The position numbers and the translations under genes were made by a program. Under the pieces are notes generated by a model. The model saw only the letters and a program-made list of their open reading frames with translations, had not been told where the DNA came from and ran no database searches. From assembly GCA_963728965.1 (NCBI GenBank), contig CAVSMH010000004.1, forward strand, positions 46,611-110,610: DNA of 64,000 nucleotides. The letters run 5' to 3'. The DNA is from DASQZT01 sp963728965. GTDB taxonomy: Bacteria > Acidobacteriota > Terriglobia > Bryobacterales > Bryobacteraceae. Positions 8,553 through 17,375 of the stretch are shown here, piece after piece (position 1 is the stretch's first letter; every line of letters starts with the position of its first letter).

Positions 8553-9895
8553 ACGAGTCGATGACCAATGAAGACCAGCTTCGCTCCGAAATTGACGGCC
8601 TCAAGCGCCAGTTGGCGGAGCAGAAAAAGCTGCTCGATACGGAGCACCGCCGCGGCCCCAAAGGTCCTTCGAAGGGGGCGCTGATTACCATGGCCGTGCT
8701 GCTGGTGATTCTGATCGTGGCTGGCTTTTTTGCCGGATACCTGCCAAGGCAGCAGCGGGAAATGGTGCTGGCCGCCGAAACCAGCGAGGCGACGCAGACG
8801 CTGCCGGTGGTCACGGTGGCGCGGGTGGCGCGTTCCGGCACGCACACCAACCTGGTGCTGCCCGGCAACATTCAGGCCGTAACGGAAGCTCCGGTGCTGG
8901 CCCGCGCCAGCGGGTACCTGAAGAAACGCTATGTAGATATCGGCGACCGCGTCACGGCGGGCCAGGTGTTGGCCGATATCGAAGCACCCGAACTGAAGCA
9001 GCAGATCAATCAGTCCAAGGCCGCCCTCGAACAGGCGCGTAGTATGGTGCAGCAGGCCGAAGCGGCGGTCAAGCAGGGCCAGACCACCACCGAGCTCGCC
9101 CGCGTCACACACGACCGTTGGGACAACCTGTTCAAGAAGGGAGTGGTGTCGCGGCAGGAGAACGACACCTACCTGGCGCAATATCAAGCTCAGCATGCCA
9201 ACGTGGAGGCGCTCGAAAAGGCGTTGGCCGGAACGCGCAGCAACGTTGCCGCTGTGGAAGCCAACCTGGCCCGTTTGAATGAGCTGCTGGGGTATCAGAC
9301 CGTGCGGGCGCCGTTCAACGGCGTGATCACCTTGCGGAATGTGGACGAGGGCGCCCTGGTGAACGAAGGCAGCACGCTGCTGTTCCGCCTGGCGCAACCC
9401 GGCCGGCTGCGAATGTACCTCACCGTCCCGCAGGTGGACGCGCCTTCGGTGCGCCCCGGCTTGCAGGCCACGCTGGTGATTCCCGATCTGCCCGGCAGGA
9501 AATTCACCGGCACGGTGGCCCGTACCGCCAATGCGCTCGACCCCGCTACCCGCACCCTGTTGGTGGAGGTTCAGGTCCTCAATGGCGGCGGCGTACTTCT
9601 ACCAGGCATGTACGCGCAGGTGGACCTGGAGGTGCCGAGGAAGGATCCGCCGCTGGTGATTCCCGGCGACACCCTGGTGGTGCGCAGCGACGGCCCGCAG
9701 GTGGCCATGGTCGGCGCGGACGGCGCCGTGCACTTCACCCGGATTCAATTGGGCCGCGACTTCGGGGCCCGGCTGGAGGTCCTCTCCGGCCTCGAAGAGG
9801 GTCAGCAACTGGTGGTCAACCCTAGCGACGCCGTGCGCGAGGGCGAAAGAGTCAAACCAGCCGCCGCGGAAAAACCCGTCGAAGGCAAGCGGTAA
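8549..9895 (+). CDS. RND efflux periplasmic adaptor (membrane fusion protein)
   Basis: The protein has 448 residues. It begins with a short cytoplasmic coiled stretch rich in Lys and Glu (about 1-35), then one membrane anchor (ALITMAVLLVILIVAGFFAG). The HlyD/AcrA-type periplasmic part follows: a barrel-sandwich/lipoyl half (ARASGYLKKRYVDIGDRVTAGQ), an alpha-helical hairpin (about 150-245), the second lipoyl half (VRAPFNGVITLRNVDEGALV) and a beta-barrel/membrane-proximal domain. It bridges the permease encoded just upstream, with which it overlaps by 4 bp, to the outer-membrane channel encoded 6 bp downstream. The gene order permease-adaptor-channel differs from the more usual adaptor-first arrangement. 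Confidence 0.93.
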   Translation: MNESMTNEDQLRSEIDGLKRQLAEQKKLLDTEHRRGPKGPSKGALITMAVLLVILIVAGFFAGYLPRQQREMVLAAETSEATQTLPVVTVARVARSGTHTNLVLPGNIQAVTEAPVLARASGYLKKRYVDIGDRVTAGQVLADIEAPELKQQINQSKAALEQARSMVQQAEAAVKQGQTTTELARVTHDRWDNLFKKGVVSRQENDTYLAQYQAQHANVEALEKALAGTRSNVAAVEANLARLNELLGYQTVRAPFNGVITLRNVDEGALVNEGSTLLFRLAQPGRLRMYLTVPQVDAPSVRPGLQATLVIPDLPGRKFTGTVARTANALDPATRTLLVEVQVLNGGGVLLPGMYAQVDLEVPRKDPPLVIPGDTLVVRSDGPQVAMVGADGAVHFTRIQLGRDFGARLEVLSGLEEGQQLVVNPSDAVREGERVKPAAAEKPVEGKR

Positions 9896-9901
9896 TCCAC
9901 G

Positions 9902-11722
9902 ATGCCCAAGCCTACTGCCATTCTCTGCGCCCTTCTACTCTGCGCCCCTGCCCTGGCCCAGACCCCGCCCCAAACCACCTACGAGAACTCCCCGCGCGTT
10001 CATGAGCTGATCCGCACCGGCAACCTCTACCTGTCGCTCCAGGACGCCCTATCGCTGGCGATCGAAAACAATCTGGACGTGGAGTTGCAGCGCTACCAGC
10101 CGGCGGTCGGCCAGGCCGAACTGCTGCGCACGCGGGGCGGCGGCATCGCCCGCGGCCTCAATTACACCCTGCTCGATATGCCGGCGGGGACCGGAGGACC
10201 GCTGAGCCCCGTTCTCACCAACGCCGCCAGCAGCCGGGCCACGGCGGGAAGTTCGGTCTCGACGAATGCGCTCGAACTCGGCCTCCTGGCCGGTCCGCAG
10301 CTCAATTTCTCCGTGCAGGGGACGATTCCGCAATCGAACGGCGCCCCGGTTCCGATTTACGATCCCGCCCTGGTCGGACAGTTGAACTGGACCCATCAGA
10401 CCACCCCGCAGACCAACAGCGTCGTGACCGGCACGAATTCCCTGGTCAGCAACATCACCCTCGCCAACGCCGGCATCCAGCAGGGATTCGCCAGCGGAGC
10501 ACAGGCCGGCCTGGCCTTCAACAACAATCGCCAATCGGTGAATTCGCTGCGGTCCGCGTATAACCCGTACACCGGTTCGAGCCTCGGGATCAACATCACC
10601 CAGCCGCTGCTGCGGGGTTTCGGCTTCAGCCTCAACCGGCGTTTCATCCGCATCGCCGGCAACGAACAGCGCATCGGCTCGCTGCTCTTCCGGCACCAGC
10701 TCACGCTCACGGTTTACGGCGTGATTCGCCTCTATACCGATTTCGTCGCGCTCTACGAGGACGAGAAAGTCAAACTGGAGACCGCAGCCCTGGCCGAGAA
10801 GCTTTTCGCCGACACGAAAGCGCAGGTGGAAGAGGGCACGCTGGCGCAGGTGGAAATGACGCGGGCCAACGCGCAGGTATTCTCCACACGCCAGGATGTG
10901 ATCAACGCGCGTGGCCTGCGCGAGGAACAGGAAGCCCTGCTCAAGAACGTCCTCACCCGCCGCGGCAATGGCGATCCGGAAGTGGCCGCGGCCCGCATTG
11001 TCCCCACCGACACGCTGGAGGTTCCCGAAAACGATGGCGTCCGTCCGATGCAGGATCTGATTGCCGATGCGCTTGCCAACCGGGCGGACCTGGGGCAGGC
11101 GCGGCTTCAGGTCGCGAATTCGCGCATCGGGCTGGAGGGCGCCCGCAACCTCACCAAGCCCCAGGTGGACCTGGTGGGCGTCATGCAGAACAACGGCCTG
11201 GCGGGCGTGCTGAATCCGCTGGTGCCCAATGCCGACACCACCTACGTTGCCGGTTACGGCGGCGTACTGAATCAGGTGCTCACCCGCAAGTACCCTACTT
11301 ACGGCATCGGTGTGCAGGTGAATCTGCCGCTTCACAACCGCATCGCCGAGGCCGACCTGGCGCGCGACGAAATCCAGGTGAAACAGGCGGACGTACGGCT
11401 GCAACAGATGCACAACCAGGTGCGCCTCGAAGTGGAGGACGCCCTGATCGCCATGCGGCGGGCACGCGCCTCGTTCGAAGCCGCCGGGCAGGCGCGGCGC
11501 CTGCAGCAGGAGTCGCTCGATGCGGAACAGGCGAAGTTTGAAGTGGGCGCTTCGACCGCCTTCTTCGTGATTCAGTACGACAGCCTGCTGTCACAAGCGA
11601 AATCGACCGAGGTGGCCGCGCGCAGCTCCTATGTGAAAGCCCGCGCGGCGCTGGCGCGCGCCATGGGCACGATTCTGGAGGAGTACCGGATTCTCGCGGA
11701 CGCGGCGCTCAAGGCCCGCTGA
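9902..11722 (+). CDS. TolC-family outer membrane efflux channel
   Basis: The protein has 606 residues. It has a clear signal peptide (MPKPTAILCALLLCAPALAQ) and two OEP-type halves made of long amphipathic helices with strands between them. Typical stretches are LSLQDALSLAIENNLDVELQ near the N-terminus and the YGIGVQVNLPLHNR/AEADLARDEIQ segment near residues 460-490. It would trimerise to form the outer-membrane and periplasmic tunnel that completes the tripartite pump. The Ser/Thr/Asn-rich insertion at about 100-220 makes it longer than E. coli TolC, as is common in Acidobacteriota. It lies 6 bp after the adaptor and closes the operon. Confidence 0.92.
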   Translation: MPKPTAILCALLLCAPALAQTPPQTTYENSPRVHELIRTGNLYLSLQDALSLAIENNLDVELQRYQPAVGQAELLRTRGGGIARGLNYTLLDMPAGTGGPLSPVLTNAASSRATAGSSVSTNALELGLLAGPQLNFSVQGTIPQSNGAPVPIYDPALVGQLNWTHQTTPQTNSVVTGTNSLVSNITLANAGIQQGFASGAQAGLAFNNNRQSVNSLRSAYNPYTGSSLGINITQPLLRGFGFSLNRRFIRIAGNEQRIGSLLFRHQLTLTVYGVIRLYTDFVALYEDEKVKLETAALAEKLFADTKAQVEEGTLAQVEMTRANAQVFSTRQDVINARGLREEQEALLKNVLTRRGNGDPEVAAARIVPTDTLEVPENDGVRPMQDLIADALANRADLGQARLQVANSRIGLEGARNLTKPQVDLVGVMQNNGLAGVLNPLVPNADTTYVAGYGGVLNQVLTRKYPTYGIGVQVNLPLHNRIAEADLARDEIQVKQADVRLQQMHNQVRLEVEDALIAMRRARASFEAAGQARRLQQESLDAEQAKFEVGASTAFFVIQYDSLLSQAKSTEVAARSSYVKARAALARAMGTILEEYRILADAALKAR

Positions 11723-11839
11723 CCTCGGCGCGCCTATCGCTCGGGCAACAGGTTCGTCAATCGAGCGGTGCCGTATGGCAGCCCGGAATTCGGAGTCCTG
11801 CCTCCGGAACAAAGCGCATTTGCGCGGTGTCTCACTCCC

Positions 11840-13498
11840 ATGCGGCTGGCAAGCGCGCAATTCGAGCTGTTGGTCCGGCACTTCTTCGGTCGTTTTTTCG
11901 ACACCGAGTCGCTTTCGCCGCAGGGAAGGCCGGAGGCCGGCGTGGTGCAAACGCTCGGCATCCTGGCGGTACCGGCTGCCTTCCTGGCATTTCTCTTCCT
12001 GCCGCTGTCGGCGTACGGCTGGGCCCTGGTGGTGTTTCGCCACATCTTCCTGTCGCTCTCCATGCTGGTGATGGGATTCGTGATGGTGTTCGAGTGGGAT
12101 ACCCTGTTTCCCGACCGCCGCGACTACCAGATCCTCACCACCCTGCCCATTCGACTGTCCACCCTTTTTCTAGCCAAAACCGCCGCGCTCATCATTTTTC
12201 TCGGCGTATTTCTGGTGGACGTCAATTTCTTCAGCGTGCTGCTGTGGCCGGCCGTATCCAGCAGGCCGGGTCTCGATGGAGACCGCAGTATTCCGGGCAT
12301 CATGGGCACGCACCTGGTGGTGGTCTTCGCGGCGGGCCTGTTTGCGGCGCTGTTCATGGCGACGCTCAAAGGCGTGCTGCTGACCGTCCTTCCCGGGAAG
12401 CTCTACCGGCGCCTGTCGGTACCTGTTCAGACGGTGGTCATGGCCGCCCTGGTGATGATGTTCTTTCTCACCCCGCTGGCGGCGAGCAGCATCCAGCGGC
12501 TCGTGCGCCTGCACCATCCTCTGCTCTATGCCTACCCCGGCTTTTGGTTTGTCGGCCTCTACGAGCGGCTGCGGCCGGTGACCGGCGACCCGGTGCTGCT
12601 CGAGCTGGGCTCGATTGCCATTCGGGCACTGTGGTTGACGGCAGCCGTCTTTCTGCTGACCTATCTTCCCCTTTACCGGAGGCACGCCCGGCGGATGCTC
12701 GAAACGCCGGAACCCAGCCGCTCCGGGCCGGGCCGGGCGCGTCTGCTGGCGACGGCGTGGCTTGATCGGCTGCTTCTCCGGCGCCCCGTCGAGCAGGCGG
12801 TCTTCCGGTTCATCAGCGAGACCCTCACGCGGAGCGTGAAGCACCGCCTGTTCCTCGCTACCTATGGAGGATTCGGCGCCGCGATTGCGGTTTTGACGCT
12901 TGGCTCCGGGCCGGACGGGTGGCTGCGCCTGCCGCTGAGCCTTTCGTTCGTACTGGTCTCGGCCCTCCGCGCGGCTTTCAATTTTCCCTCCGAGCTGAGC
13001 GCCAACTGGGCATTTCAGATCACCGAGACCGCCGACGTCCGGAAATATGTCACGGCAACCCGCAAGTGGCTGGTAGTGGCCGCCATCCTGCCTTTGTTCG
13101 CGTTGCTGGCACCGGTGGAGTTCGTGCACTTTTCCGCGGGCGAGGCGGCGTTCCATCTTTGTTATGGCGTGGCGCTTTCGCTGCTGCTGATGGAGATTCT
13201 CTTCTTCGGATTTCGCAAAGTCCCGTTTACCTGCGCCCATTTCACCGGCAAGGTGAACCTGGTGGGGCTCTCGGTGGTCTACATTCTGGGATTCACCATG
13301 TACAGCAGCACCATGGCCACGCTCGAGTCGTGGCTGTTCGGGTGGCCTGCTGCGGCCGTGGCATTTTTCGCCCTCCTCGCCGCGGCATGCCTGTTCCTGA
13401 ACCGGCTGGGCTTGCGCCTCACCCGCGACGCCGCCGCGCTGGACTACGAAGACCGCGTGGATCCCGTGGTCCGCACGCTCGATCTCAACCTGCAATAG
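11840..13498 (+). CDS. ABC exporter membrane subunit (ABC-2-like)
   Basis: The protein has 552 residues if started at ATG 11840 (MRLASAQFELLVRHFFGRFF); an in-frame GTG at 11768 would add 24 residues of unconvincing sequence. About ten or more hydrophobic helices are visible, for example GILAVPAAFLAFLFLPLSAY and, near the C-terminus, AAAVAFFALLAAACLFL. It has no ATPase motif of its own. Its partner is the ABC ATPase gene 8 bp downstream, so the pair probably forms an exporter of the ABC-2 kind. The substrate is unknown. No recognised family motif beyond the membrane topology was found, so the function rests mainly on context. Confidence 0.7.
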   Translation: MRLASAQFELLVRHFFGRFFDTESLSPQGRPEAGVVQTLGILAVPAAFLAFLFLPLSAYGWALVVFRHIFLSLSMLVMGFVMVFEWDTLFPDRRDYQILTTLPIRLSTLFLAKTAALIIFLGVFLVDVNFFSVLLWPAVSSRPGLDGDRSIPGIMGTHLVVVFAAGLFAALFMATLKGVLLTVLPGKLYRRLSVPVQTVVMAALVMMFFLTPLAASSIQRLVRLHHPLLYAYPGFWFVGLYERLRPVTGDPVLLELGSIAIRALWLTAAVFLLTYLPLYRRHARRMLETPEPSRSGPGRARLLATAWLDRLLLRRPVEQAVFRFISETLTRSVKHRLFLATYGGFGAAIAVLTLGSGPDGWLRLPLSLSFVLVSALRAAFNFPSELSANWAFQITETADVRKYVTATRKWLVVAAILPLFALLAPVEFVHFSAGEAAFHLCYGVALSLLLMEILFFGFRKVPFTCAHFTGKVNLVGLSVVYILGFTMYSSTMATLESWLFGWPAAAVAFFALLAAACLFLNRLGLRLTRDAAALDYEDRVDPVVRTLDLNLQ

Positions 13499-13506
13499 GA
13501 GTCGCC

Positions 13507-14268
13507 ATGCTCGAAATCCAGCACATGACCAAGTATTACCGGAATACCGCCGTGGTGAACGACGTGAGCTTCACCGTCCGGCCCGGCGAGGTCACCGGAT
13601 ACCTGGGGCCGAACGGGTCGGGCAAATCCACCACGGTGAAGATCATTACCGGCTTGATCGACGCGAGCGCCGGCAAGGTCCTGCTCGACGGCCGCGACAT
13701 CACGGCGGATCCGATCGGCTTCCGGCGCCGGCTGGGCTACGTCCCCGAAGAGGCGATTCTCTACTCCTACCTGACCGGGCTCGAGTATCTGCAGTTGATC
13801 GGCCGGCTCCGCTCCCTGCCGCCCGCCGAGGTGGACCGCAAGGCCAACGACCTGCTCGAACTGCTCTCGCTCGGCGCCTACCGCCACGCGCCGATTTCGG
13901 CCTATTCCAAAGGCATGAAGCAGCGCGTGCTGATCTCCGCCGCCCTGCTGCACGACCCCGATGTGCTGATCCTCGACGAGCCGCTCAGCGGCATCGATGT
14001 GACCTCCGCGCAGCTCTTCAAGCACCTCCTGAACGAGCTGGCGCAGAAGGGTAAAACCATCCTGTACATCTCGCACGTGCTCGAGGTGGTGGAGCGGGTC
14101 TGTGCCCAGGTCATCATCATCTATAAGGGCCGCATCATGGCCGCCGACTCGGTGGAGCATCTGCGCGACCTGATGAACATCCCGTCGCTCGAAGGGATCT
14201 TCTCGCAGTTGGTCGAGGAGCGCGACCTGGAAGCCGTGGCCAGAGACATCGTGGCCGCGATCGGGTAA
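13507..14268 (+). CDS. ABC transporter ATP-binding protein
   Basis: The protein has 253 residues, a single nucleotide-binding domain. Walker A is GPNGSGKST (about residues 35-43); the signature is the variant YSKGMKQRV in place of LSGGQ; Walker B is VLILDEPLSGID; the switch His is in ISHV. The YSKGMKQR form is common in ABC-2 exporters of the CcmA/DrrA group. It would power the membrane protein encoded 8 bp upstream. The start is ATG 13507, preceded by AGGAG at 13498-13502, although the frame is open about 590 bp upstream. The next gene follows after 21 bp but looks functionally unrelated. Confidence 0.93.
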   Translation: MLEIQHMTKYYRNTAVVNDVSFTVRPGEVTGYLGPNGSGKSTTVKIITGLIDASAGKVLLDGRDITADPIGFRRRLGYVPEEAILYSYLTGLEYLQLIGRLRSLPPAEVDRKANDLLELLSLGAYRHAPISAYSKGMKQRVLISAALLHDPDVLILDEPLSGIDVTSAQLFKHLLNELAQKGKTILYISHVLEVVERVCAQVIIIYKGRIMAADSVEHLRDLMNIPSLEGIFSQLVEERDLEAVARDIVAAIG

Positions 14269-14289
14269 GGATTGTGATAGCTTCTACTC

Positions 14290-15381
14290 ATGAATCGCAG
14301 GGAGTTCTTGGCCCGTTCCGGCACCGCGGCCGCGGCCGCTTCCGCCGCTAAGCCCGATCGGGCGGCACCCGCCCCGGCCATCCGCATGAAACTCGGATGC
14401 CAGAGCGCACCCACCAACGATACCCATCTGAACTACCTGGCACGTTACGGCGTCCGCCACATCTGCGGCTACCCCGAGATCCCCGACGGGCGGCTCTACG
14501 CCACCGTGGACGAGTTGAAACGGATGCGCGACCTGGCCGATTCGAACGGAATCAGCATCGACTGCATCGCGCCGCCCTTTCTGGCGTCGAGCCACATCGA
14601 CCGGGAGCGGCACCCGGCTATCATGCTGGCGCAGAGCCCCGAGCGGGACCGCGACATCGAATCGTTGCAGACGCTGATCCGCAACTCAGCCACCGCCGGA
14701 ATTCCCGCCATCAAATACAACATGAGTATTCTGGGCGTGCTCCGGCTTCGCGAACGCACCCCGGGGCGCGGAGACGCCCGCTACAGCACCTGGCGGCTCA
14801 AGGATGCGCACCCGGATCCGCCCGTGACCCGCGCCGGACAGGTGGATGCGGATCAGTTCTGGCAACGGATCACGTATTTCCTCGATCGCGTGATCCCGGT
14901 GGCCGAGGAACACAAGATTCGCATGGCGTGCCATCCCCAGGATCCCGGTGTGCCCCCGGAGGGCTACGAGGGCGTGGACCGCGTCCTCGGAACGGTGGAG
15001 GGCCTGACGAAATTCATCTCCATCCGCGAGAGCCCGTATCATGGCTTGAACTTCTGCCAGGGCACCGTATCGGAGATGCTGAAGGACCCGGGCCGCGAAA
15101 TCTACGACGTGATCCGCTACTTCGGAACCCGGCAGAAGATCTTCAACGTGCACTTCCGGAATATCCGGGGACGCCGGGACGATTTTGTCGAAGTGTATCC
15201 CGACGAGGGCGACATCGACTTCGTAAAGGCGATTCAGGTGTACCGGGAGATCGCCTACCCGTACATGCTGATGCCGGACCACGTGCCCCAAGCGCCCAGC
15301 GATCCCGCAGGACTCCAGTCGTTCGCGTTCTGCTACGGCTACATTCGCGCGCTGATTCAGGCGGCCGACCGGCTCACCTAA
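14290..15381 (+). CDS. Mannonate dehydratase (UxuA)-like TIM-barrel protein with Tat-type signal
   Basis: The protein has 363 residues. The N-terminus MNRREFLARSGTAAAAASAA is a twin-arginine-type leader. The body has UxuA-family motifs: CHPQDPG, LNFCQGTVSEM and HFRNIRG, which carry metal-binding His and Cys residues. UxuA dehydrates D-mannonate to 2-keto-3-deoxygluconate in glucuronate breakdown. That enzyme is normally cytoplasmic and a little longer, so an exported relative may act on another sugar acid or be a generic sugar isomerase/dehydratase-like protein. It follows the ABC ATPase gene by 21 bp; no other uronate genes are in view. The gene ends 1 bp before the repeat at 15383. Confidence 0.75.
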   Translation: MNRREFLARSGTAAAAASAAKPDRAAPAPAIRMKLGCQSAPTNDTHLNYLARYGVRHICGYPEIPDGRLYATVDELKRMRDLADSNGISIDCIAPPFLASSHIDRERHPAIMLAQSPERDRDIESLQTLIRNSATAGIPAIKYNMSILGVLRLRERTPGRGDARYSTWRLKDAHPDPPVTRAGQVDADQFWQRITYFLDRVIPVAEEHKIRMACHPQDPGVPPEGYEGVDRVLGTVEGLTKFISIRESPYHGLNFCQGTVSEMLKDPGREIYDVIRYFGTRQKIFNVHFRNIRGRRDDFVEVYPDEGDIDFVKAIQVYREIAYPYMLMPDHVPQAPSDPAGLQSFAFCYGYIRALIQAADRLT

Positions 15382-15382
15382 T

Positions 15383-15428
15383 CTAGTGTAGTGTCCAACA
15401 AATAACCAGACAAGATTGCCCCAGCGCC
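15383..15428. repeat. Left copy of a 46-bp dispersed repeat
   Basis: The segment starts CTAGTGTAGTGTCCAACAAA and matches 19396-19441 at 41 of 46 positions. Its first 24 bases also match, inverted, the sequence ending at 19465 (20 of 24). It begins directly after the stop codon of the mannonate-dehydratase-like gene. It may be the terminal repeat of a mobile element or one arm of a broken copy of the palindrome at 19396-19465. Confidence 0.75.
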
Positions 15429-15582
15429 AACAGTCTCGGCACTCCAATAACGCAGAATCCGATAAGCCGTTGAGAATGACGGGCAGGGTGGGTCCGGCAT
15501 AACCGGCCACAGAAGCCATCTATTTTCGCGTTCGTAAATTTGTCTGGCTTTGGTTCAATTCTTGTAGTATAGTTACTCCAAG

Positions 15583-15930
15583 ATGGAATTCGAGCCCAAG
15601 GGTCCCGAGGCTGCCAGACTCCGCCAGCGCAAATTTGCGCTGCTCCGCCAATTCCCTTTCCCCCAAGATCTGCTGCCAGGCTCGCTGTCCGTCAGCCATA
15701 CCAAGTGTGGAAAGCCTACTTGCCATTGCGCCAAAGGCGAGGGGCACCCCGCTTGGTCGCTCACCTTTATGGTGGCCGGTAAGAAGCGGGTCGAACGCAT
15801 CCCCAAGGATTGGGTGGACGACGTCCGCCGGCGCGTCGCTGCCGGCCACGCCTTTCAGGACGCTCTGCGCGAGGTCCTCGCCGCCAATGCCGAGTTGCTG
15901 GTATTGCGGCGCAAACAGCAGCCCCGCTGA
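15583..15930 (+). CDS. Small accessory protein of an insertion sequence (DUF6788-like)
   Basis: The protein has 115 residues, starting MEFEPKGPEAARLRQRKF. It has a Cys/His-containing core (KCGKPTCHCAKGEGHPAW) followed by a helical C-terminus, the pattern of the small DUF6788-type ORFs found just upstream of DDE transposases. Its function is unknown; a DNA-binding or transposition-helper role is a guess. Its stop codon (CTGA at 15927-15930) touches the transposase frame, suggesting coupled or frameshifted expression. Family recall is from memory and should be confirmed by a profile search. Confidence 0.65.
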   Translation: MEFEPKGPEAARLRQRKFALLRQFPFPQDLLPGSLSVSHTKCGKPTCHCAKGEGHPAWSLTFMVAGKKRVERIPKDWVDDVRRRVAAGHAFQDALREVLAANAELLVLRRKQQPR

Positions 15931-17120
15931 CCGGGCCACACGTTCGCCAAATCCAAAACTACGCCTGCCACTGCCTGGGCCTGAAGTCCTTCTTCCAACG
16001 ACCGGGCGATGGCCGGGTCCATCCCCATATCCCGGCGCGAGATCTGGTCTGGGCCGTAGTGATCGGACGTGTCCTGCGCGCCGCAAGTTTCTTGCGCCTG
16101 GAATGGCTGGCGCACTCTCCGGTGCGCGCCGAGTTGGGCTTGAAAGGCCAGTTCGGGGATGATGCCTTGGCCTACTGCACCGAGCGCATGGACCCGGAGA
16201 CGACGCGATTGGCTGTGGCGACCGCGCTGCACCAAGCCAAGCGCAACAAGGCCTTCGAGAACAGCCGCTTCATAGGGCTGGCGCTGGACGGTACCGGCGC
16301 GGGGCATACCCACAAAGAACCCTGCCCGTTGTGTGATCCGGTCAAGGATTCCAAGGGTGCAGTACATGGTTCCTTGCATCATTTCGTACTGATCAGCATG
16401 GTCGGCGTTGGTTTGACGCTGCCGATCGATGTGGAGCCCTACGGGCCTGGCGATAGCGAGTATGCCGCAGCCCAGCGTTTGCTGCGGCGCGCGGTGGGGC
16501 ATCTTGGCGCGCGTTTCGCCGACTATGTAGTGGGAGACAGCGCGTATGCCACGGCTCCTTTTCTCCACACCGCCGCGGAGGTCGCTCTGCCCATGGTGGC
16601 GCGCCTCAAGGAGAACCTTCCTCTTTTAGCCGCTGCCGTGCGCGCCCGCTTTGACGGGCAACCGCCCCAGGCCGTGTTCCAAGAGGGCGATGATCGGGTC
16701 GAGGTCTGGGACGCGGATAATTTCGCTCCTTGGGAAACCCTGAACTGGCCCGCCGTACGCGTCCTGCGGTACTGCCAGCACAAACGCGATGGGACCGTAA
16801 TACAAGCCGAATGGCTGACCGACTTCTCCATCCCCAAACTCGGGAGCTTGAGTTTCTACCGCATCGCCAAAAGCCGCTGGGAGATCGAGAATCAGGGCTT
16901 CAACGACGGCAAGAACCGCTATGGCATGGAGCACATCTGCCATCATCAGGCCAACAGCATTCTGATCGTATGGCTGCTGATCGCACTGGCCATGGTGATC
17001 GAACGCCTTTACCGGTTGCGCTATCTGCACCGTGGTGACCATGCCATTCGCTGCGCCATGCAACTGCATGACTATCTCTGGTTGACCCTAGGGACCCATA
17101 GTCCGCCGGATACCAGTTGA
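15927..17120 (+). CDS. DDE transposase of the IS4-like group
   Basis: Recognisable protein runs from about 15930 (LTGPHVRQIQNYACHCLGL) to the stop at 17118-17120, roughly 397 residues. DDE-type signature regions are visible: ALDGTGAG, VVGDSAYA and WEIENQGFNDGKNRYGMEH, the last resembling the Y-x2-R/E region of IS4-type enzymes. The frame stays open upstream to an ATG at 15810, but that part overlaps the accessory ORF and looks like its shadow. No ATG or GTG sits at the true start, so initiation at CTG 15927 or a -1 shift from the upstream ORF is likely. Inverted ends for this IS could not be found by eye. Confidence 0.75.
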   Translation: MTGPHVRQIQNYACHCLGLKSFFQRPGDGRVHPHIPARDLVWAVVIGRVLRAASFLRLEWLAHSPVRAELGLKGQFGDDALAYCTERMDPETTRLAVATALHQAKRNKAFENSRFIGLALDGTGAGHTHKEPCPLCDPVKDSKGAVHGSLHHFVLISMVGVGLTLPIDVEPYGPGDSEYAAAQRLLRRAVGHLGARFADYVVGDSAYATAPFLHTAAEVALPMVARLKENLPLLAAAVRARFDGQPPQAVFQEGDDRVEVWDADNFAPWETLNWPAVRVLRYCQHKRDGTVIQAEWLTDFSIPKLGSLSFYRIAKSRWEIENQGFNDGKNRYGMEHICHHQANSILIVWLLIALAMVIERLYRLRYLHRGDHAIRCAMQLHDYLWLTLGTHSPPDTS

Positions 17121-17320
17121 CCCCGGCGCCGCGCGGACGGCGAGCACGGCTCCGTTGATCTTTGACAACTCGACTCTTTTCCGTGAAGCGATAACCCGCC
17201 GGAGCCGCCATTGCTCAAAAGGCCAGCAGGAACGCTGCCGACCTCACGATTCAGACCGCTCCACAGCGCCGCCCCCTCCTTCGCGGAACTTCCGAGACCG
17301 CTGCCCCAGCGCTATTGTTG

Positions 17321-17349
17321 TTGACTTAGTGGCTTGTCAGGATTAGACT
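17321..17349 (+). promoter_or_regulatory. Sigma70-type promoter for the secreted-protein pair
   Basis: A -35 box TTGACT (17321-17326) and a -10 box TAGACT (17344-17349) are 17 bp apart, close to the housekeeping consensus and well placed 27 bp before the ATG at 17376. A purine-rich GAGGGG ribosome site lies at about 17361-17366. It stands out in an otherwise GC-rich 255-bp gap. Confidence 0.5.
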
Positions 17350-17375
17350 GGACCAATCCTTGAGGGGATACAAAG

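Noticed and set aside
11768..11839. Upstream GTG start for the ABC membrane protein
   Set aside because: The added 24 residues are unlike a membrane protein N-terminus, and no ribosome site precedes the GTG; ATG 11840 is preferred.
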